Below the pieces are notes generated by a model. It worked only from the letters and a program-made list of their open reading frames with translations. It did not search any database and had not been told where the DNA came from. Of a stretch of DNA of 64,000 nt, positions 1-8,966 are shown piece after piece (the first letter of the stretch is position 1; the number at the start of each line of letters is the position of its first letter). This DNA comes from Pseudomonadota bacterium (GTDB taxonomy: Bacteria > Pseudomonadota > Gammaproteobacteria > JAADHS01): positions 1 through 64,000 of the forward strand of contig JAKACW010000024.1 of the NCBI GenBank assembly GCA_021821045.1. The letters are read 5' to 3'. The position numbers were made by a program, and so were the translations under genes.

Positions 1-3
1 GCC

Positions 4-795
4 ATGGGCAACATGGTGGACAAGCTGTCGCAAATCATCAGCGAAGTACGCGGAGCGGCGGACAGTCTGTCGAGCGCGTCGGAAGAGGTGAGCGCGACGG
101 CGCAGTCGATGTCGCAAGGTTCGAGCGAGCAGGCGGCGAGCGTGGAAGAAACGAGCGCGTCGATCGAGCAGATGACGGCCTCGATCACCCAGAACACGGA
201 GAACTCCAAGGCTACCGACAGCATGGCGACCAAGGCGGCCAAGGAAGCCCAAGAAGGCGGCGAGGCGGTGAAGCAAACGGTCGTAGCGATGAAGCAGATC
301 GCGGAGAAGATCAGCATTATCGATGACATCGCCTACCAAACGAACCTGCTGGCGCTGAATGCGGCGATCGAAGCGGCGCGGGCCGGCGAGCACGGCAAAG
401 GATTTGCTGTGGTTGCGGCGGAAGTACGCAAGCTGGCCGAGCGCAGCCAAGTGGCGGCGCAGGAAATCGGCGAAGTGGCGGGCGACAGCGTGCAGTTGGC
501 GGAAAAGGCGGGCAAGCTGCTGGATGAAATGGTGCCCTCGATCAAGAAGACCTCCGATCTGGTGCAGGAGATCACCGCGGCTTCCGAGGAGCAATCCTCC
601 GGCGTGGGCCAGATCAATACGGCCATGAGCCAGCTTAACCAAACCACCCAGCAGAATGCCTCGGCGTCCGAGGAGCTGGCCTCGACGGCCGAGGAGATGA
701 GCAGTCAAGCCGAACAACTCCAGGAGTTGATGGCGTTTTTCAAAGTCGAGATGGTTGCAGCGACACGGTCGACCAATAGGTCGGCATCGAAGTAA
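4..795 (+). CDS. Methyl-accepting chemotaxis protein, C-terminal signalling domain (5' end outside window)
   Basis: Conserved MCP hairpin motif [46 protein letters not shown] open to the window start. Confidence 0.95.
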   Translation: MGNMVDKLSQIISEVRGAADSLSSASEEVSATAQSMSQGSSEQAASVEETSASIEQMTASITQNTENSKATDSMATKAAKEAQEGGEAVKQTVVAMKQIAEKISIIDDIAYQTNLLALNAAIEAARAGEHGKGFAVVAAEVRKLAERSQVAAQEIGEVAGDSVQLAEKAGKLLDEMVPSIKKTSDLVQEITAASEEQSSGVGQINTAMSQLNQTTQQNASASEELASTAEEMSSQAEQLQELMAFFKVEMVAATRSTNRSASK

Positions 796-864
796 TCAAT
801 AGTCTTGATCCTCCATGCGACCGGCTACTCGCGCACAGGAAGTACACTGCAAAGGCATGCTTCA

Positions 865-1677
865 ATGACAACGCGAGAAATCACCGACTCGGAGTTCTTG
901 CAGATTCAAAAGTGGCTGCACCGCTCCGCCGGCATCTACTTGAGCGACGCCAAAAAGGCGCTCGTTTGCGGCAGGCTGGCAAAGCGGCTCAATGCCTTGA
1001 GATGCGCGAATTTTTCCGAGTACTTTGCCTTGCTGCAGGATCCCAAGGATCTCACCGAGCGGCAAACCGCGCTGGATCTGTTAACGACCAACGAGACGTA
1101 TTTTTTCCGTGAGCCCAAGCACTTTGATTTTCTCACTGACAGGATTGTGGCGACACGCGTCCGCGGCAAGTCTTTTAGCGTATGGAGCGCCGCCAGCTCG
1201 TCCGGCGAGGAGCCGTATACCATTGCCATGGTGCTGTCCAATCTTCTCGGCGAGGCGCCGTGGGACGTGCTGGCCTCGGACATTTCTTCTCGAGTGCTGG
1301 CCAAGGCCCGCCAGGCGGTCTATCCGATGGAGCGGGCTCGGGGAATTCCGCCAGCCTTTCTTCATCGGTTCTGCCTCAAGGGTACCGGGCCCCACGCCGG
1401 GGAAATTCTCGTAGCGAGGCAGGTGCGGCAGCGCGTTAACTTCCTTCAAGTAAACCTGAATGAGCCGTTGCCGAAGATCGGGACTTTCGATGTCGTGTTC
1501 TTGCGAAACGTGATGATTTATTTCGATGCCCCGACGAAAATTTCAGTCATACAACGGATTCAGTCCGTGCTCAAACCCGGTGGATACCTTTTTGTGAGTC
1601 ATTCGGAAAGCCTCAATGGCACGACCGACGCGTTGCGTTGCGTGACGCCGTCGATTTATCAGAAGCCGGTTGATTGA
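865..1677 (+). CDS. cheR: Chemotaxis protein methyltransferase CheR
   Basis: TNETYFFREPKHFDFL, SAASSSGEEPYTIAMVL and FDVVFLRNVMIYFD motifs; flanked by MCP, cheD and cheB; ATG at 865 preferred over ORF start. Confidence 0.95.
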   Translation: MTTREITDSEFLQIQKWLHRSAGIYLSDAKKALVCGRLAKRLNALRCANFSEYFALLQDPKDLTERQTALDLLTTNETYFFREPKHFDFLTDRIVATRVRGKSFSVWSAASSSGEEPYTIAMVLSNLLGEAPWDVLASDISSRVLAKARQAVYPMERARGIPPAFLHRFCLKGTGPHAGEILVARQVRQRVNFLQVNLNEPLPKIGTFDVVFLRNVMIYFDAPTKISVIQRIQSVLKPGGYLFVSHSESLNGTTDALRCVTPSIYQKPVD

Positions 1678-1694
1678 ACGCCGAACGCGCGACC

Positions 1695-2171
1695 ATGGTA
1701 CGGGACGTTTATATACAGCCGGGCGAGATTTTCTTCGGCTCGGGTGCGGTACGCCTGCGGACTTTGCTCGGATCGTGTGTCTCGGTAGTGTTGTGGCACG
1801 ATGGCAAACGCTGCGGCGGAATGTGTCATTTCATGCTGCCCAGCCGCAGTGGCTCGCGAATCAGCGGGTTCGACGGACGGTACGCCGACGAAGCCATCGC
1901 GATTCTACGGCGCGAGGTCGTGGCGAGCGGGACGCGCCCGGGCGAGTACAGGACAGCAATCTACGGCGGCGGCAACATGTTTCCCGACGGTCCCGCTCCA
2001 CATTTCGATGTCGGCGGCCGCAATGTGTACGCCGCGAAATCTTTACTTGGACAGCACGGATTCTTGGTCGAAAAGGAAGACGTCGGGGGGCGAGGATATC
2101 GACGGCTTACCTTGGATCTTCGAACGGGACAGGTTCATTGCGTGCAGGCTGCGTCGGGGAGCAGCGATTAG
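1695..2171 (+). CDS. cheD: Chemoreceptor glutamine deamidase CheD
   Basis: LGSCVSVVLWH and GGMCHFMLP motifs with catalytic Cys/His; between cheR and cheB. Confidence 0.93.
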   Translation: MVRDVYIQPGEIFFGSGAVRLRTLLGSCVSVVLWHDGKRCGGMCHFMLPSRSGSRISGFDGRYADEAIAILRREVVASGTRPGEYRTAIYGGGNMFPDGPAPHFDVGGRNVYAAKSLLGQHGFLVEKEDVGGRGYRRLTLDLRTGQVHCVQAASGSSD

Positions 2172-2183
2172 CGAAGGCCACCG

Positions 2184-3248
2184 ATGAAAAAGATCAGCGT
2201 GTTTATCGTCGACGATTCGGCTACGGTGCGGCGGGTTCTTCAGCAGCTCTTGAGCAAGGACCCTGCCATCGAGGTGATGGGTGTGGCTGCCGACCCGATT
2301 TTCGCAATGCAAAAGCTTAAGACTTCATGGCCGGACGTTATTGTTCTCGACATCGAGATGCCGCGCATGGACGGTGTGACGTTCCTGAAAAAGATCATGA
2401 GCGAGCGTCCTACTCCGGTGGTGATTTGTTCGACCCTTACCACTAAAGGTGCGCAAACCACCATGCAGGCTCTGGCTGCCGGCGCCGTGTCGATTATGGC
2501 CAAACCGACCATCGGCCTGAAAGATTTTCTCGAAGATGCCGCAAGCGATCTTGTGCAAGTCGTTAAGGCCGCGGCGCGGGCCAATGCCACCATCTTGCGC
2601 ACGCAAAGCGCGGTGACGGCGCCCCCGCCCAAGTGGACCGCCGATGCCGTACTGAAGAGCGGCGGCTCTGCGTTGGCGCAGACGACTGAACGCATCGTCG
2701 CCATCGGTACGTCGACCGGGGGAACGCAGGCGCTGGAGGTGATCCTGCGGTCCTTGCCGCGGCAGTGTCCCGGGATCGTCATTGTTCAGCACATGCCTGA
2801 AAAATTCACCGCTGCCTTCGCGGAACGGCTGGATGGCATATGCCAGATCGAAGTGAAAGAGGCGGTCGACGGCGATCGTATTCTCAGGGGGCGGGCGCTC
2901 ATCGCGCCAGGCGGGCGGCATATGTTGATCAAGCGCAGCGGGGCGCAGTACTTCGTGGAAGTCGTCGACGGACCTCCGGTAAATCGCCATCGTCCGTCCG
3001 TCGACGTGCTGTTTCGCTCGGCGGCGAAAATAGCGGGTAAGAACGCGCTTGGGATCATCATGACGGGGATGGGCGCCGATGGCGCGATGGGCTTGAAGGA
3101 AATGCGTGATGCCGGTGCCCGCACCGTCGCCCAAGACGAGGCCAGCTGTGTAGTGTTTGGCATGCCGAAGGAAGCGCTCAAAGCCGGTGGGGTGGAGGAG
3201 ATGGTTGGCCTCGACGGTTTGGCTGGGGAGATTCTGGGCGGGACTTGA
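2184..3248 (+). CDS. cheB: Protein-glutamate methylesterase CheB (REC + methylesterase)
   Basis: REC domain [11 protein letters not shown]...[11 protein letters not shown]; methylesterase [22 protein letters not shown] and [18 protein letters not shown]. Confidence 0.96.
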   Translation: MKKISVFIVDDSATVRRVLQQLLSKDPAIEVMGVAADPIFAMQKLKTSWPDVIVLDIEMPRMDGVTFLKKIMSERPTPVVICSTLTTKGAQTTMQALAAGAVSIMAKPTIGLKDFLEDAASDLVQVVKAAARANATILRTQSAVTAPPPKWTADAVLKSGGSALAQTTERIVAIGTSTGGTQALEVILRSLPRQCPGIVIVQHMPEKFTAAFAERLDGICQIEVKEAVDGDRILRGRALIAPGGRHMLIKRSGAQYFVEVVDGPPVNRHRPSVDVLFRSAAKIAGKNALGIIMTGMGADGAMGLKEMRDAGARTVAQDEASCVVFGMPKEALKAGGVEEMVGLDGLAGEILGGT

Positions 3249-3393
3249 ACGGGCCTTCCGCAGACGGCGCGGCTTGCCCAATTCCACGCTCAAGGTTATC
3301 CTTACGCCATCAAAATATCATCGATTATATGTTTTAATTTGGGCGTACCCCGACCCAACTCTGAGCACCCCAAGTAACTAATAATATGGCGCC

Positions 3394-4386
3394 ATGGCAA
3401 TAAGTTACGAGCTGGTGCGGGCGCTCGCGTCCGGCCATTTCCGCTCCGGCGAAGAGCTGGCCCAAGAGCTTGGCATTACACGCAACGCCGTCTGGAAGCG
3501 GATAGATGCACTGCGTGATCTGGGGCTCGATGTCCATGCGGTACGCGGGCGGGGATATCGTTTGGCGCAACCCCTCGAGTTGTTGGCTCCGCAGTCGATC
3601 CTGGACGGTATATCTCACGAATCTCGGTCTTTGCTCGCCGAACTCGAGATTCTCGACAGTGTTGATTCTACCAACAGCTACGTCATGGCCCGACGCAAGG
3701 GTGGCACACAACACGCTGTGGCCGTGTTCGCCGAGCGGCAGCAGGCCGGGCGGGGGCGTCGCGGCCGGCAGTGGGTGTCGCCGTTTGGGTCTAATCTCTA
3801 CTTTTCTCTGCTGTGGCGCTTCGATCCTGCTCCGGCTCAACTTCAAGCCTTGGGCCTGGCCGCGGCGGTGATGCTCGCAAAAACCATCAATAGTCGGTTC
3901 GACAGGGACGTGGTGCGGGTGAAATGGCCAAACGACTTGTACTGTGGCACGCGCAAGCTGGCGGGAATTTTGCTCGAACTTTCCGGCGAGGCTGGGGGAC
4001 AATGCCATGTTGTCATCGGGGTTGGCGTCAATGTGGCCATGCCCCGTACTTCAGCCGAGACCATTGATCAGCCGTGGACCGATTTGTCGCAAGCGTTTGG
4101 GCGTGACGTCTCGCGCAACAGCACCGCCAGCGCCGCACTTGAAGCGCTGTTGTTGGCGCTACGGCAATTCGAGTCGGCGGGTTTCGCTTCATTTCTTCCC
4201 GATTGGCGGCGCCTCGATTATCTAGGCGACAAAGACATCATGGTTTATCAAGCCGGCAAGCAGGTGGCCGGCCGGGCGCTGGGTATTGATGCCGCCGGGG
4301 CGCTCATGGTGCAGGTCGGTGAGCGGCAAGAACGATTTTTTTCCGGAGATGTCACCGTTCGCGTTAGCAAGCCGGTGCAGGATTAA
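3394..4386 (+). CDS. birA: Biotin--[acetyl-CoA-carboxylase] ligase / biotin operon repressor BirA
   Basis: N-terminal HTH (LAQELGITRNAVWKRI); ligase motifs QQAGRGRRGRQWVSPFGSNLYFS and KWPNDLY. Confidence 0.94.
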   Translation: MAISYELVRALASGHFRSGEELAQELGITRNAVWKRIDALRDLGLDVHAVRGRGYRLAQPLELLAPQSILDGISHESRSLLAELEILDSVDSTNSYVMARRKGGTQHAVAVFAERQQAGRGRRGRQWVSPFGSNLYFSLLWRFDPAPAQLQALGLAAAVMLAKTINSRFDRDVVRVKWPNDLYCGTRKLAGILLELSGEAGGQCHVVIGVGVNVAMPRTSAETIDQPWTDLSQAFGRDVSRNSTASAALEALLLALRQFESAGFASFLPDWRRLDYLGDKDIMVYQAGKQVAGRALGIDAAGALMVQVGERQERFFSGDVTVRVSKPVQD

Positions 4387-4406
4387 CGGTCAAAGGATAA
4401 CGAATA

Positions 4407-5165
4407 GTGGCGCATTTTTTGTTGGATATCGGAAACAGCCGTTTGAAGTGGGCCATGACGTCGGGAAACGGCAAGCTCGCCAGCGTCGGCTGCGCGAATC
4501 ACCCTTCGCGTGGTGTTGATCAGTTCGCCTCGCAACATTGGGCGACGTTCGAACCGCCCGAGTCGGTGATGATTTCCTGCGTCGCGTCGCTAAAGTTTGT
4601 GGAGCAAATAACGAATTGGATAGAGAGCAATTGGGGTGTTACGCCTCAGCTTGTCGTGTCTCCTTCCCAAGGATGGGGTGTTACAAACGCCTATGTGGAT
4701 CCGTCCAAATTGGGTTGTGACCGGTGGGCCGCTTTGGTAGCGGGGCGTGCCCGTACGTCGCGGCCGTGTTTCATCGTTGATTGCGGCACGGCAGTGACCG
4801 TCGATGTCCTCGCGGCAGATGGCGTTCATCAGGGTGGTTTGATTGTGCCGGGTTTGGCATTGATGCGCGAGTCGCTCGTCAAACGCACCGCGCGGATTAG
4901 ACCACAGGGCAATCCGAACGCGAACCGCGGCACGTCGCTTTTTGCGCGGGACACCGCCGGGGCCGTGGAAGGCGGGACGCTGTACGCATTAGTTTCATTC
5001 ATTGATCGAGCAGCACAGGATGTCGAAACGGAGATGGGTGAGAAGATTCATCGCTTTCTTACCGGGGGCGATGCCCCGGCGGTGCTGCCGCTGCTGGCGG
5101 GGCCCTACGATCACGTGCCGGAGCTCGTGCTCGAAGGTCTCGCGGTAATGGCGGGCGGCCCATGA
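4407..5165 (+). CDS. coaX: Type III pantothenate kinase
   Basis: DIGNSRLKW, DRWAALVAGRA, DCGTAVTVDVL and LTGGDA motifs; next to birA. Confidence 0.93.
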   Translation: MAHFLLDIGNSRLKWAMTSGNGKLASVGCANHPSRGVDQFASQHWATFEPPESVMISCVASLKFVEQITNWIESNWGVTPQLVVSPSQGWGVTNAYVDPSKLGCDRWAALVAGRARTSRPCFIVDCGTAVTVDVLAADGVHQGGLIVPGLALMRESLVKRTARIRPQGNPNANRGTSLFARDTAGAVEGGTLYALVSFIDRAAQDVETEMGEKIHRFLTGGDAPAVLPLLAGPYDHVPELVLEGLAVMAGGP

Positions 5166-5854
5166 AATGGCTTTTCGGCCTTGTGCTGCTGCTGAACATT
5201 GCCATTGCAGCGTGGTTCGGATTCTTTGCCGGCAGCCGTGAGGAAACTTCGGCGAAGCCGCAACCATCGACGGCGAATGGCTCGATCGTCTTGCTCCGCG
5301 AGCGGGAAACGACTAACCCGCCCGCGGTCGAACCGCCTGCACCCAAACCGCCCGCGCAGCCCGTTGGCCCCGTTGAGTGTTACTCCCTGGGAGCGTTTCG
5401 CACCAACGAAGAGGCCACCGGCGCCGTCATGCAATTGAAGGCTCAAGGTTGGCTCAGCTTGGCCCGCAAAGCGGACGAACGGGTGCCCAAAGGCTACTGG
5501 GTTTTTATTCCTCCGGCGCGTAACGCCACGGACGCCAAAAAGACTTTGCGCGAGATGCACGCCGCCAACGTCGACAGCTTCCTTATCACCAAGGGGCCGA
5601 ACACAAACGCCATCTCAGTCGGCATCTACAGCGACCGCAAGTACGCCGAAGAGCGCCGCGACGAACTGCGCGCCAAAGGTTTCGATATCAAGCTTGAAGA
5701 GCGTTTTACCACGCAGTCCCAGTTCTGGGTGGACATGATGTCCGAGGGCGCACTGAGATTGACCGACGAGATACGCCACAAAATTATGATCGACTTCCCC
5801 GGGGCCGAATTGCGCCAAAGCGCCTGCGGCGAGAACTTTCTCGCCACGCCGTAG
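5162..5854 (+). CDS. SPOR-domain-containing membrane protein
   Basis: N-terminal TM segment, Pro-rich linker, SPOR-like repeats (YSLGAFRTNEEATGAVMQLKAQGW...); overlaps coaX stop. Confidence 0.75.
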   Translation: MKWLFGLVLLLNIAIAAWFGFFAGSREETSAKPQPSTANGSIVLLRERETTNPPAVEPPAPKPPAQPVGPVECYSLGAFRTNEEATGAVMQLKAQGWLSLARKADERVPKGYWVFIPPARNATDAKKTLREMHAANVDSFLITKGPNTNAISVGIYSDRKYAEERRDELRAKGFDIKLEERFTTQSQFWVDMMSEGALRLTDEIRHKIMIDFPGAELRQSACGENFLATP

Positions 5855-5917
5855 CTTCATTGCGAGGCGGGGGGCGAATCGACTAAACTAGGCGCCGCAT
5901 TGATCCTCATGTCTCAT

Positions 5918-5993
5918 GCCGACATAGCACAATTGGTAGTGCAACTGATTTGTAATCAGTAGGTTGGGGGTTCGAGTCCCTCTGTCGGCACCA
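5918..5993 (+). tRNA. tRNA-Thr (anticodon TGT)
   Basis: GCCGACA/TGTCGGC acceptor stem, ACTGA-TTTGTAA-TCAGT anticodon arm, GGTTCGAGTCC T-arm, encoded CCA. Confidence 0.97.
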
Positions 5994-6138
5994 ATAAAAC
6001 TTCCATTAGCACAGTCTATTGCAAATCTGCCCACGTTGTCTGGAATATGCGAACCTCTTTTTGGCTAGCAAATGCGGCTGTGAAGGTGGTTTGGACCCGC
6101 TTTTCCCTCGTCTCGTAATTGATCCTGTCGTCGGCCGG

Positions 6139-8181
6139 TTAGGCAGAAACCGGTTCGGCGCGGTCACGCGTGAGAATCAAGCGGTGGCCGTCCTTGATCA
6201 AACGCGCCTTGAGTTCCTCGATGGGAACGGGTTTGCTGATAAGGAACCCTTGAATTTCCTGACAGCCCTTGCTGCGCAGGAACTCCAACTGTTCCAGGTC
6301 TTCGACGCCTTCGGCCACCAGCCCTAGATTCAGGCTGTGGGCCAGCGCGGTGATTGCCGAGGTAATGGCGGCGTCCTTTTCGTTATTTATTAAGTCGCGA
6401 ATGAAGCTGCGATCGATTTTTAAGAAGTCGATTGGGAATTGCTTGAGATAGTTGAGCGACGAGTAACCGGTTCCGAAGTCATCGATCGACACGAACAGTC
6501 CGAGCTTTTTCAGATCTTCAAGAGCGCGCACGGCGGCGTCTGGGTTCTCGACCAGCAGACTTTCCGTCAGCTCCAGTTCGAGATGGCGCGGGTTCAAGCC
6601 AACATCGTTGAGGATTTTCGCGACATTGCGGGCGAGCATTTCCGACCTGAACTGAGCAGAGGAGATGTTGACCGAAACACGAATGGGCGGCAGACCTTCG
6701 TCGATCCATTGTTTGACGTCGAGGCAGGCCCGGCGAATGACCCATTCGCCGACCGGATTGATCAATCCCGAATCTTCCAGGTACGACAGGAAGCGATCCG
6801 GTGGAATCACGCCCTGTTCCGGATGCCGCCAGCGCAGCAGCGCTTCCATGCCGACGACGATGCCCGTCTCCGCCGCGACTTTCGGTTGGTAGACCAGAAA
6901 GAACTCCTCCTTGCGCAGCGCTTTGCGCAGACCGTTCTCGAGTTCCAGGCGTTCCAACGCCGAAAGGTTCATGTCCTCGGTGAAGAACTGGTAACGATTG
7001 CGGCCGGCGTCCTTGGCGCGATACATGGCGGCATCCGCATCTTTTATAAGCCGTTCCGGTGTGAGATCGTCACGGGGATAGACCGCGATGCCGATGCTGG
7101 CCGAGACGGTGACTTCACTGCGTTTGAGATCGATGGGCAGTGTGAATGACTGGATGATCCTGCGCGCCACCAGAGCAGCGTCTTCATCGGCGGCGAGATT
7201 TTCCAGCAGCACGGTGAACTCGTCGCCGCCCATGCGAAATACAGTATCGCTCTCCCGCACCGAGGCGACGATGCGCTTCGCCGCGATCGCCAGCAAGCGA
7301 TCCCCCGCATCATGACCGAGACTGTCGTTCACCACTTTGAAGCGGTCCAGATCGATAAACATGACGCCGAACGAGCGCGTTGTGCGTTTGGCGCGTTTGA
7401 CGGCTTCATCCAGTCGTTCCAGGAACATGGTGCGGTTGGGAAGCGACGTCAGGCTGTCGTGGTAGGCCTGATGTTTGATTTTGTCGGCCGACTCTTCTTG
7501 TTCCCGGGTTTGGCGGTGAATAATTCGCTCGGCGCGTGCCACGATGGTATAGAGAAATGCGTAAAGCAGGACAAGGATCGTAACGACGCCGGAGATGATT
7601 TGCAGTTGTGCTCTATGCAGCCGGCGAACCAACGGGGTCACGTCGCTGTAGAGTTCGAAAACCGCCGCCACTTCGTTGGTTTCAGAGTGATAGATGGGCA
7701 GATAAGTGGCGAGCAGGTCGCGGTCGGCGACAATTCCCTCGAAGGAATAAACTGCATTGCGGTACGTCAGCTCGCTGGCGGACTTGCCCGCTTTTGCTCG
7801 CGAGAATCCCTCGTTGTACGACTTGTCTTCGCCGATCTGGTATGGATCGGTGGAGAAAGCCGTCACGCCATTGAGTCCGTAGACTTTTACTTTGACAACG
7901 TCGGTGCCTTTCATTTGTCTGCGTACGCGCGAATCGATCGCGGCCGTTTCGGTATGGCTCAGAATGGCCTCGCGGGGCAAGGTGGAGGCATGGTCAACGA
8001 ACGTTAGAAAGCGATCGCCGATCGAGTTGGCGAACGATCGCGCGAGTGCAGTATTGCCGCGCGTCTCCTGTTCGATCAGGGCGTCGAGGGCGATGGCGCG
8101 GTACCAGAGCGCCAGAGCGACGGTGACGACGCCGATGCCGATGAAGCTGGCGATGGAGAATGACTTGCGAAGTTTGATCAT
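6139..8181 (-). CDS. GGDEF-EAL domain protein with N-terminal TM/periplasmic sensor
   Basis: RESDTVFRMGGDEF (I-site plus GGDEF), GMEALLRW (EAL), DDFGTGYSSLNYL; ATG at 8181 has an SD (AAGGGAAGA) and is preferred over the TTG at 8226. Confidence 0.92.
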   Translation of the reverse strand: MIKLRKSFSIASFIGIGVVTVALALWYRAIALDALIEQETRGNTALARSFANSIGDRFLTFVDHASTLPREAILSHTETAAIDSRVRRQMKGTDVVKVKVYGLNGVTAFSTDPYQIGEDKSYNEGFSRAKAGKSASELTYRNAVYSFEGIVADRDLLATYLPIYHSETNEVAAVFELYSDVTPLVRRLHRAQLQIISGVVTILVLLYAFLYTIVARAERIIHRQTREQEESADKIKHQAYHDSLTSLPNRTMFLERLDEAVKRAKRTTRSFGVMFIDLDRFKVVNDSLGHDAGDRLLAIAAKRIVASVRESDTVFRMGGDEFTVLLENLAADEDAALVARRIIQSFTLPIDLKRSEVTVSASIGIAVYPRDDLTPERLIKDADAAMYRAKDAGRNRYQFFTEDMNLSALERLELENGLRKALRKEEFFLVYQPKVAAETGIVVGMEALLRWRHPEQGVIPPDRFLSYLEDSGLINPVGEWVIRRACLDVKQWIDEGLPPIRVSVNISSAQFRSEMLARNVAKILNDVGLNPRHLELELTESLLVENPDAAVRALEDLKKLGLFVSIDDFGTGYSSLNYLKQFPIDFLKIDRSFIRDLINNEKDAAITSAITALAHSLNLGLVAEGVEDLEQLEFLRSKGCQEIQGFLISKPVPIEELKARLIKDGHRLILTRDRAEPVSA

Positions 8182-8224
8182 TCTTCCCTTGTCGCAATTC
8201 CTGACCAAGTCGAGGATTTTATCC

Positions 8225-8265
8225 AACCAGCGATAACTGACGGATTCTCTTGGTTATCGCTGGTT
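8225..8265. repeat. Perfect 13-bp inverted repeat AACCAGCGATAAC-N15-GTTATCGCTGGTT
   Basis: Direct reading of both arms (8225-8237 and 8253-8265), upstream of the GGDEF-EAL gene start. Confidence 0.85.
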
Positions 8266-8361
8266 AAGGGCGAAAGCTGAATAGTTCATCCCTCATGAAT
8301 CAATAGCTTGCGGACATTTCAATGGCTTAACAATTCGCCAGCCGCAGTTCGTTGTCCATCC

Positions 8362-8377
8362 TGTGACGTAGGTCACA
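8362..8377. promoter_or_regulatory. CRP/FNR-type palindrome TGTGACGTAGGTCACA
   Basis: Exact match to TGTGA-N6-TCACA, about 145 bp upstream of the exoprotein operon start. Confidence 0.6.
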
Positions 8378-8492
8378 AAAAGACCATGACGCGGTTGTCA
8401 CAAAAAGCAAGCCGGGCGTATGGTCGACAGTGGATTGGGCGGCATGGCATCGCAATCCGATTTGCCAGGGATTGTTGGCGCACTGGGTATGG

Positions 8493-8518
8493 ATACTCCC
8501 CCGGGCTTTCGGGAGTAT
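8493..8518 (+). promoter_or_regulatory. Hairpin ATACTCCC-N10-GGGAGTAT covering the SD of the next gene
   Basis: 8-bp perfect arms; the right arm contains GGGAG 7 nt before ATG 8523. Confidence 0.5.
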
Positions 8519-8522
8519 GGCT

Positions 8523-8966
8523 ATGGTCGATGCAACAACCTTCGTGCGATCGTCGCGTTCGACGTTTGGCCACGTGCTGCCAAGTATGCTGCTACTCGCC
8601 ATTCTGTGCGCCCCAGGCGCGGCCCTTGCGCAAGGCGATCTAAGGATTTGGCACCGCTGGTGGGTTGAGGCCGACCAGCTTGGTCAATCCATTGTCACGA
8701 TTTCCCTGACCCTGGAGAACCGCGGCGGCGTAGACTTCCAGTCCCCGCTCCTTGGATCAAGTGAGGCGCTGTTCCTTCTCTGCGCCGGCGAACCAATGCG
8801 GCTGCCTCTCGCGACGATCTCCAGCGGCTCGACCATTGAGCACACGTTCACTCTACCCTGCCGGGGCGATCCCGCGCCGTTGCTGTGGTCGCAGCCGTTG
8901 ATGTTCCACATCGTGGCCGGCGGCGCCCAGATGTATGTGCTGAGCACTGCGGAGACACAGCAATGA
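8523..8966 (+). CDS. Exported hypothetical protein
   Basis: Signal peptide-like VLPSMLLLAILCAPGAALA; stop overlaps next start as ATGA. Confidence 0.65.
   Translation: MVDATTFVRSSRSTFGHVLPSMLLLAILCAPGAALAQGDLRIWHRWWVEADQLGQSIVTISLTLENRGGVDFQSPLLGSSEALFLLCAGEPMRLPLATISSGSTIEHTFTLPCRGDPAPLLWSQPLMFHIVAGGAQMYVLSTAETQQ

Noticed and set aside
1670-2320. 216-aa plus-strand ORF overlapping cheD
   Set aside because: Arg-rich out-of-frame translation; cheD fits the operon and has conserved motifs
2325-3293. 322-aa minus-strand ORF antisense to cheB
   Set aside because: Shadow ORF; cheB motifs on the plus strand are unambiguous
8378-8520. Possible GEMM-type c-di-GMP riboswitch before the exoprotein operon
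   Set aside because: Leader lacks the conserved GEMM-I CAGGGCAAACC / GGACGCAAAGCC elements; no match seen in this leader
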